Source of the DNA: Clostridiales bacterium
GTDB taxonomy: Bacteria; Bacillota; Clostridia; Christensenellales; Aristaeellaceae
Length of the DNA stretch: 50,268 nt
NCBI GenBank assembly: GCA_015056365.1
Contig: SVGM01000006.1
Coordinates: 1-50,268, forward strand
Direction of reading: 5' to 3'
Numbering within the stretch: position 1 is the first letter of the stretch; each line of letters begins with the position of its first letter. The position numbers were made by a program, and so were the translations under genes. The notes below the pieces were generated by a model. The model searched no databases. It saw only the letters and a list, made by a program, of their open reading frames with translations, and had not been told where the DNA came from. Positions 1 through 9,700 of this stretch are shown piece after piece.

Positions 1-3000
1 TCGTGATCCAGCGCCTCCAGCTCCACATACGTGGTGTGGTCGCAACCTTCGCGCTTACAGTATTCGTAGGCGTTCCAGCCGATCTCCGTACAGGTGGGTG
101 CCTGGGCTTCTACCTGCTCCAGATCGTGATCCAGCGCCTCCAGCTCCACATACGTGGTGTAGTCGCAGTCTTCGCGCTGACAGGTCACGTATTCGTTCCA
201 GCCGATCTCCGTACAGGTGGGCGCCTGGGCGGGCGTGGTCTTCAGATCGTGATCCAGCGCCTCCAGCTCCACATACGTGGTGTAGTCGCAGCCATTGCGC
301 TTACAGTATTCGTAGGCGTTCCAGCCGATCTCCGTACAGGTGGGCGCCTGAGCTTCCACCTGCTCCAGGTCGTGATCCAGCGCCTTCAGCTCCACATACG
401 TGGTGTAGTCGCAGCCTTCGCGGGTACACTCCTCGTAGGCATCCCAGCCGATCTCGGTACAAGTGGGCGCCTGAGCGGGCGTGGTCTTGATCAGATGGTT
501 CAGGGGGTTGGTTTCTCTCTTGGTGGTGTAGTCGCAGCGTTCGCAGGTCACGTGTGCGTTCCAGCCGCCTTCCGTACAGGTGGCAGCCTTCGCTTCGTGA
601 CTGATTTCCTTATGACCCAGCGAGGTCAGCGGCGCATACGTGGTATGGCCACAGCCTTCGCGCTTACAGTATTCGTAGGCATTCCAGCCGATCTCCGTAC
701 AGGTGGGATCCTTCGCGCTGACCTGCTCCAGGTCGTGATCCAGCGCCTTCAGCTCCACATACGTGGTGTAGTCGCAGCCTTCGCGCGTACACTTCTCGTA
801 TGCATCCCAGCCGATCTCGGTACAGGTGGGTGCCTGAGCGCCGTAGCCAACCAGCTGGTGGTTCAGCTTGGTTCTCTCGTTATACGTGGTGTAGTCGCAG
901 CCTTCACGCTGACAGTACTCATAATCGTACCAGCCAATCTCCGTACAGGTGGGCGCCTGAGCTTCCACCTGCTCCAAGTCATGCTGCTGAGCAGGGATCT
1001 GCTTATACGTGGTATGGTCGCAGTCTTCGCGCTCACAGTACTCGTATGCTTCCCAACCGAAGTCGATACAGGTAGCATCTTTGCCCCCGACCTGCACCAA
1101 CTTGTGGTTCAGTGCGTCCACAGGCTTCTTATAGGTATGAGAAGCGTCATTCTGACAGGTAAAGGTCTCAACGCCAGCCTCAGTACAGGTAGGCTGCTGA
1201 GTGATCTCGCTGGTATAGTCATGATCCAGCGCCTCCAGCTCATCATACGTGGTGTAGTCGCAGTCTTCGCGCTGACAGGTCACGTATTCGTTCCAGCCGA
1301 TCTCCGTACAGGTGGGCGCCTGAGCGGGCGTAGTCTTCAGATCGTGATCCAGCTTTTTAGCGACACGCTCTTCGCTGAAACCGCAGCCCGTACGCTGACA
1401 GGTAAAGATCGAAACACCTTCGTCCTCGCAGGTCGGTTCAAAGCCTTCCTTATAGACGCCGTCATTCCAATCGTGACCCAGAGCAGGAATCACCGTATTG
1501 CCTTCGGTGTAGATGCAGTTCTTACAATGGGCGCCAGCAGCCTGACCGGGCATATCGCAAGTGGCAGGCTCAGCCTCGTCATACTCCAGATCGTGCGGCA
1601 ACATTTCGAGTGTCACGGTATAGGTATGAGAAGCGTCATTCTGACAGGTAAAGGTCTCCGAGCCAGTTTCGGTACAGGTGGGTGCGGTGGTCACTTCACC
1701 AACGTAGTCGTGGCCAAGCTTATCCACAGGTTTGGTGTAGGTGTGAGACTCGTCGTTCTGACAGGTGAAGGTCTCAACGCCATCTGCTTCACAGGTGGGT
1801 ACGGTGGTCACTTCACCAACGTAGTCGTGGCCAAGCTTATCCACAGGTTTGGTATAGGTGTGAGACTCGTCGTTCTGACAGGTGAAGGTCTCAACGCCAT
1901 CTGCTTCACAGGTGGGTACGGTGGTCACTTCACCAACGTAATCGTGGTCAGTCGCGGGAATCTCTTCGTACGTGGTGTAGTCACAGCCTTCGCGCTTACA
2001 GTACTCGTAAGCGTTCCAGCCGATCTCGGTACAGGTAGCAGCCTGAGCTTCCACCTCTACCAGATCGTGGGTAAGAGCATCCACGTCTTCCTTGTAGGTA
2101 TGAGAAGCGTCATTCTGACAGGTGAAGGTCCTAACGCCCTTATCCACACAGGTGGGTGCGGTGGTCACAACACCCACGTAATCGTGGTCAGTGGCAGGAA
2201 GCTCATTCTCTTCGTAAGTGCTATAACCGCAGTCGCTATATTCGCAGCGCTCATAGTCGTTCCAGCCGACCTCCTGACAAGTGGGGGCCTTAGCAAAGAC
2301 CGTAACCAGTCTATGCGTACGCAGGGGTGCGTCTTCGGTATAGCTGGGGGTTTCGCACTTTTCTTTTGCGCAGGTGTAGGTGATCACACCATGCTCATCA
2401 CAGGTAGAAGGCGTGGTGATCGCACTCGTATAGTCGTGACCCGTCGCATCCACCGTTTCGGTGTAGCTGGCATCGCAGCCCGTACGTTCGCAGGTGAAGG
2501 TCTTCTCGCCCTCAGTCTCACAGGTGGGTGCGGTGGTCACTACGCCGTCGTTGTAGTCGTGATCCAGGGCGTCCACGTAGTTATCTTTGTAGCTGTCACC
2601 GCAAGTACCGCAGGTATAGGTGGTATAACCCTGCTCGGTACAGGTGGGCGCAGTCTGCACGGAGCTGTAGCTGTGACCCAACTTGTCTACATAGTTGTCT
2701 TTGTAGTTGGCACCGCAGTCCTTACGGTCGCAGGTATAGGTGGTATAACCCTGCTCGGTGCAGGTGGGCGCAGTAACAACAGCCTGGTAGTTGTGCTCCA
2801 GCGCATCTACTTCTTCGGTGTAAGTAGGCTTTTCGCAATTGTCATGTGCGCAGGTAAAGGTCTTCTCGCCCTTTTCGCCGCACTTGGGTTCCTTGGTCAC
2901 TACACCGTCATCGTAGTCGTGGCCAAGCTTATCCACAGCTTTGGTGTAGGTATGAGACTCGTCGTTCTGACAGGTGAAGGTCTCAACGCCATCTGCTTCA

Positions 3001-6000
3001 CAGGTGGGTGCGGTGGTCACAACACCCTTGTAATCGTGGCCAGTCGCGGGAATCTCTTTGTACGTGGTGTAGTCACAGCCTTCGCGCTTACAGTACTCGT
3101 AAGCGTTCCAGCCGATCTCAGTACAGGTAGCAGCCTGAGCTTCCACCTCTACCAGATCATGGCCAAGAGCATCCACGTCTTCCTTGTAGGTATGAGAAGC
3201 GTCATTCTGACAGGTGAAGGTCTTAACGCCCTTATCCACACAGGTGGGTGCGGTGGTCACAACACCCACGTAATCGTGGCCAGTCGCGGGAATCTTATTT
3301 TCTTCGTAAGTGCTGTAGTTACAGTCTTCGTAGCTACATTCATTATACTCATTCCAGCCGTCGTTTTCACAAGAGGCGGCCTTTGCCTCGTAAGTGATCA
3401 GATCGTGATCGCGCAGGGGTGCGTCTTCGGTGTAGCTCGGTTTTTCACAGTTTTCATTTGCGCAAGTGTAGGTGATCACACCATGCTCATCACAGGTAGA
3501 AGGCTTGGTGATCGCACTCTTATAGTCGTGACCCGTCGCATCCACCGTTTCGGTGTAGCTGGCACCGCAGCCCGTACGTTCGCAGGTGAAGGTCTTCTCG
3601 CCCTCAGTCTCACAGGTGGGTGCGGTGGTCACTACGCCGTCGTTGTAGTCGTGGTCCAGGGCGTCCACGTAGTTATCTTTGTAGCTGTCACCGCAAGTAC
3701 CGCAGGTATAGGTGGTATAACCCTGCTCGGTACAGGTGGGCGCAGTCTGCACGGAGCTGTAGCTGTGACCCAACTTGTCTACATAGTTGTCTTTGTAGTT
3801 GGCACCGCAGTCCTTACGGTCGCAGGTATAGGTGGTATAACCCTGCTCGGTGCAGGTGGGCGCAGTAACAACAGCCTGGTAGTTGTGCTCCAGCGCATCT
3901 ACTTCTTCGGTGTAAGTAGGCTTTTCGCAATTGTCATGTGCGCAGGTAAAGGTCTTCTCGCCCTTTTCGCCGCACTTGGGTTCCTTGGTCACTACACCGT
4001 CATCGTAGTCGTGGCCAAGCTTATCCACAGCTTTGGTGTAGGTATGAGACTCGTCGTTCTGACAGGTGAAGGTCTCAACGCCATCTGCTTCACAGGTGGG
4101 TGCGGTGGTCACAACACCCTTGTAATCGTGGCCAGTCGCGGGAATCTCTTTGTACGTGGTGTAGTCACAGCCTTCGCGCTTACAGTACTCGTAAGCGTTC
4201 CAGCCGATCTCAGTACAGGTAGCAGCCTGAGCTTCCACCTCTACCAGATCATGGCCAAGAGCATCCACGTCTTCCTTGTAGGTATGAGAAGCGTCATTCT
4301 GACAGGTGAAGGTCCTAACGCCCTTATCCTCACAGGTGGGTGCGGTGGTCTCAACACCCACGTAATCGTGGCCAGTCGCGAGAATCTTATTTTCTTCGTA
4401 AGTGCTGTAGTTACAGTCTTCGTATCTACATTCATTATACTCATTCCAGCCGTCGTTTTCACAAGAGGCGGCCTTTGCTTCGTAAGTGATCAGATCGTGA
4501 TCGCGCAGGGGTGCGTCTTCGGTGTAGCTCGGATTTTCACAGTTTTCATTTGCGCAAGTGTAGGTGATCACACCATGCTCATCACAGGTAGAAGGCGTGG
4601 TGATCGCACTCGTATAGTCGTGACCCGTCGCATCCACCGTTTCGGTTTTGCTGGCACCGCAGCCCGTACGTTCGCAGGTGAAGGTCTTCTCGCCCTTAGT
4701 CTCACAGGTGGGTGCGGTGGTCACTACTCCGTCGTTGTAGTCGTGGTCCAGGGCGTCCACGTAGTTATCTTTGTAGCTGTCACCGCAAGTACCGCAGGTA
4801 TAGGTGGTATAACCCTGCTCGGTACAGGTGGGCGCAGTCTGCTCGGAGCTGTAGCTGTGACCCAACTTGTCTACATAGTTGTCTTTGTAGTTGGCACCGC
4901 AGTCCTCACGGTCGCAGGTATAGGTGGTATAACCCTGCTCGGTGCAGGTGGGCGCAATAACAACAGCCTGGTAGTTGTGCTCCAGCGCATCTACTTTTTC
5001 GGTGTAAGTAGGCTTTTCGCAATTGTCATGTGCGCAGGTAAAGGTCTTCTCGCCCTTTTCGCCGCACTTGGGTTCCTTGGTCACTACACCGTCATCATAG
5101 TCGTGGCCAAGAGCATCCACAGTTTCGGTGTAGCTCGGATTTTCACAGTTTTCATTGTCGCAGGTGAAGGTCTTCAAACCAGGCTTCTCACAGGTAGGAG
5201 CGGTGGTGAGCTCCTCTTCGTATGCGTGGCCGGTCGCGGGAATCTCTTTGTACGTGGTGTACGTACAGCCTTCACGCTTACAAGTCTTGTAAGCTTCCCA
5301 GCCGATGCCTTCGCAAGTCGCAGCCTTGGCTTCATGATCTTCATATTCGTGGCCAAGAGCATCCACGTCTTCCGTGTAGGTCTTCGCTTCACATTTGGAA
5401 TTTGCGCAGGTGAAGGTCTTAACGCCCTTATCCTCACAGGTGGGTGCGGTGGTCACAACACCCACGTAATTGTGGCCGGTCGCGGGAATCTTATTTTTTT
5501 CGTAAGTGCTGTAGTTACAGTCTTCGTAGCTACATTCATTATACTCATTCCAGCCGTCTTTTTCACAAGAGGCGGCCTGTGCGCCGTAAGTGATCAGGTC
5601 GTGTTTACGCAGGGGCGCGTCTTCGGTGTAGCTGGGGGTTTCGCAATTTTCTTTTGCGCAGGTATAGGTGATCACACCATGCTCATCACAGGTAGAAGGT
5701 GTGGTGATCGCACTCGTATAGTGGTGACCCGTCGCATCCACCGTTTCGGTGTAGCTGGCACCGCAGCCCGTACGTTCGCAGGTGAAGGTCTTCTCGCCCT
5801 TAGTCTCACAGGTGGGTGCGGTGGTCACTACGCCGTCGTTGTAGTCGTGACCCAGGGCGGTTTCTTCATGCTCAACCGTATAGTTCGCACCGCAATCCGG
5901 ACAGAGATACTTGGTGTAGCCATTGGCCACACAGGTGGGGTCGACCATCGTGGTCTCGTAGGCATGAGGAAGCTCGGCGATCTCAGAAGTGTTTGTTGCA

Positions 6001-6790
6001 TCACAACCATCATTCTGACAGGTATGGGTCTTCTCGCCTTTCTCGGTGCAGGTGGGTGCCTTTGTCACTTCGCCGTTGACCATGTCAAAATTATGGCCAA
6101 GCTTAGCGACATAGCTGTCTACCGTCGTAGCACCGCAGACGCAATAGTGGGTGGTGTAACCCTGGTCCTCACAGGTGGGTGCAGTGACCTCTTTATGATA
6201 AGTATAGTCATGGTCGGTCATGTCGGTTTCATTACCGTTTTCCTGTCCGCCGCACACGGTACAGGTGTAGGTGGTGAATCCTTTTTTGGTACAGGTGGGA
6301 GGAGTAATAACACCTTCATCCCAGCTGTGGGGGATCATATTAGTGTTGCTATTCTCTTCTACATAGGACTCGCCGCACACGGTACAGGTGTAGGTGGTGA
6401 ATTCTTTTTTGGTACAGGTGGGAGGAGTAATAACACCTTCATCCCAAGCATGTCCAAGGGCGTCCACTTTCTCTTGTGCCTTCTCCACATAGTCGCAATT
6501 GGCGCACTTTTTTCCCTCGGTCAGACCGTCCTCGGTACAACTAGGCGCAACGGCGTCTACGCTGACGATCGTGTGGGGCAGCTGCGGAGTTTCCTGCTGC
6601 GCAACACTTACATCACCGCATACGGAACAAGCCTCGCCGACAGTCAAACCGGTGGAGGTACAGGTGGCGTCAACGGCGGGCACTTCCACGTAATCGTGGC
6701 CGGTCGCCGGGATCACTTCTTCTTTAACAGCCTTACAGTAGGAACAGGTTCTGGTCTGGAGACCAGCCTCAGTACAGGTGGCGGCATTAA
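1..6790 (-). repeat. Tandem Cys/His modules, about 40 codons each, inside the giant gene
   Basis: On the order of 55 modules follow one another. Each has the pattern P-T-C-T-x-x-G-[WY]-x2-Y-x-C, a second C 3-5 residues later, then about 10-15 residues to A-L-x-H-D or A-x-G-H-D, then a spacer to the next P-T-C. Many modules have C-x2-C (for example CGTCGDSY), others C-x4-C (for example CQREDC). Three Cys and one His per module could bind zinc or form disulfides; the sequence does not decide which. Similar modules occur in surface proteins of gut Clostridia. Confidence 0.85.
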
Positions 6791-9700
6791 CCACCGTGGC
6801 GGCACTGAGGGTGTTATCGGTCTCGCACTGGTGCACCCACATGCCGTTGGTGTATTTAAATGTTTTTGCCGTACCCCCCGCAGCATTCTTATCGAATTTG
6901 GTGTACGGGGTTTCTTCGCTTTCGTTCTTCAGCCAGGCAGTGTTCACGGGGATGCTTGCCCAGGCCGCATTGTCGATCCAAAGTTTGGCGGTATCTTTGG
7001 TTTGCATATACTCAGTTATCGAGCTGTCGGTACCGGGCCTGATGATCGCAATACCGCCCTCCACGCCGCCGATATGTGCGCCGCCGGTGGTAGTGTAAGC
7101 ATTGCCAGCAGCGCAGTCGATGGTACCAGCAATGATGACGGTGGCGTCGCCGCCGGACGTATCCGTGGTTCCGCCGGGAGCAGCCAACGGGACCGCTGTC
7201 TTATCGGACGGGCTGACATAGTTACCCCAGTCATCTGCGTCATAGAGGAAGAACCTATTTCCGTTGCCCAACTTACAAACCGCGCCCTGTTCAACGGTTA
7301 TCTTTGAACCGGGGAGCATCACCACGTTCTGCTTCAGATCCATGTTACTGCCTTCATGAACAGTAACGGAAATGTTGCCATTGATGGGCAATCTAAAGTT
7401 TTTGGAGTCGATCTTGGTACCGTCAAGGTCTATTGTGACCGTGGCAATTTCCATGTTGCCGTAAACGTCAACCATCAGACGGCCGCCGCTGTACTCCTTC
7501 GTCACGTAGCCGCTTGTCAGGTTGAACATGGCGCCGCTGCTGCTGATAAAGGGAATGGAAGAGCCAAAGTTGTTATCCGACATACGCACATACGTATAGC
7601 TGTGCTCTGTCGCGCCCTTCTCAAGGATCAGCTTCGATTCAATATTCTGTACATAGTACTGGGACAGCGGGAAAACACCTTTGCTGCTGTTAGTCGATCC
7701 GAGGAGTGTTGTCTTGGTGCCTCCGCGGAAGTCGTTGATCTGGAAACACTCATAGACCGCAGATCCATCTTTTGCCGTTACGGTACCCGCGCCCTGGATG
7801 TAACCGTACACATACAGCACACCGCCGCTTTTCACGGTGATGGAGCTTCCGTTGTTCAAATAGACCCAGCTGGTGGGACCCCAGGGGGAACCGCCGTTTT
7901 GTTTGCTGCCCTGCGCGGGGTACAGGTCTGCAGAAAGGCTCATTGCGCCTTCAATGTTCAGGTGTGCGCCTTCTGCCAGGGTCAGCCTGCGATAAACGCT
8001 GGGAGCTTTGTAATTCTTATAAGTGCTCTGTGTCACGTCAACGCAGCCGGCGTCTGTCGTATACAGCGTATGATTGTCATCAAAAGGAATCAACAGCGTA
8101 ACGCCTTTAGGAATCGTGTAGGTTCCTTCAGGCAGCGTCGCATTATTCAGCAGAACAATCTTTGCATCGACGAGCTCTCTGGCATACGCAACGGCATCGT
8201 TCAGATTGTCAAACACCCTGCCATTCGTAGCGAAGTACGCAATGGACGGATCTGCGAAGTATACATTGATCGTTGTGTCCCTCTTGGGATACAGCGTCGT
8301 GCTCGCAGCAACATCAATGATCTCGCTGGTTTCAGCGTTGACCCAGCCGACGAAAGTGGCGTCGTTGTTGGCCGTGGCGACTACCGCGATACCATTAACA
8401 CCACTCACGTTTTCCACGGCCTGTCCGGGGGTGATCACATTGCCGCCCACGGTCACTGTACCGAGCGTATCGTCGAAGTTGAACGTCAGCGTGGACTCAG
8501 CCTGAACAACTTCATATTCGAAGTTCATCATCTCAAGTTTGTTTACCGTGTTATTTTCCGCCGTGGTCACGGTGATGGTGAACGAAGCCTTTGCATCAAG
8601 ATTCTTCGTGAATGTGCCGTTCGAACCACCGTACGTTGTCCCGTCGATTACCAGCTTATTTACCTTGGTAGCCACCCAGTCAAAGGAGAGGGTAGCACCC
8701 TCTTCTCCCGAATTCGTCACCGTAATGGTAGCCGTCTTGGCAGATGCAAGAAAGCCCAAAATACCGCCGCTACCCTTTGCCGTTACGGTTACAGTTCCGG
8801 TGTTTTTGTTATAGCTGTTGTCAGTAGCGCCGGATACGCCTACTGCAACGCCTTCTACAGGCGTGTAGTTACCGCTGGCAGCCAGCAGCTCCACCGTGTT
8901 CAGTTCCAGCGCTTCATAGAAAGCAGTCAGCAATTCCAGACCTTTGTAGTTTTCACTAATGTATCTGATTTCATGATTGCTCAGCTGATAGGTTTTCTCT
9001 TGCAGCGCGTCCAGATCCGCCAGCGCAGCTTCCCGCTCCTCGTCCCACACGTCGTAGGCGATGGCGGTCACATCGTTTTCGGACATGGCTTTCACAGCGG
9101 CCAGGATCTCCTCGTCGCTCATACCGGCTGCGGCGTACTGCTTGCCCAGGTACTTGACCAGCAGCGCGTCCAGCATATCCATGACCTGGAAGCAGTAATC
9201 AGAAGGCACGTAGGTCTCGTCATACTCGGGTTCTTCGGGCGCTTCCGTGGTCAGCGCGGTGATCAGCATGCCAAAGCAGCTGGTCTCCAGCCAGCTGTAG
9301 TATTCGTCTTCCTTCACGGCGCTCTCATCCAGCAAAGGAGCGAGGAACTCGCCCATGCCGCTGAGATCATCCATCAGTGCATCCACGGTATCGCCGCCCA
9401 TGTTGTCCAGGGCGCGGCGGATGCCGGCCTCGGTCAGGCCTTCGCTGGTACCGAAATACTTCACCAGAATGCCGTTGCCGTAGGCCTTCACCTGCTCCAG
9501 CGCAGACTGTTCGGGATCGATCACGATCGTGTCGTTCTCGGGCTCGTCGGTAGGTTCGGGCTCCACTTCGGGCTCGTCAGTCACTTCGGGCTCCACAACG
9601 GGCTCGTCGGTGGCCTCGGGGGCAGCAGGCTGATCGTCAGCCTTGGCCTGGGCCATCAGCGCGGACACGTTCACATAGGCGATCAGGTTCTCGTCGCCCA

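Noticed and set aside
1720..4028. Exact TTATCCACA DnaA boxes in the giant gene (for example 1720-1728 and 1837-1845)
   Set aside because: They follow from repeated codons for V-D-K in the Cys/His modules and recur with the protein repeat. I do not count them as origin evidence, though DnaA titration there cannot be excluded.
3..7307. Long plus-strand open frame opposite the giant gene, and a second at 7356-10859
   Set aside because: They lie exactly codon-on-codon opposite the minus-strand frame and lack a ribosome site. The minus strand has a strong ribosome site, a signal peptide and sensible domains; the plus-strand frames only mirror its repeats.
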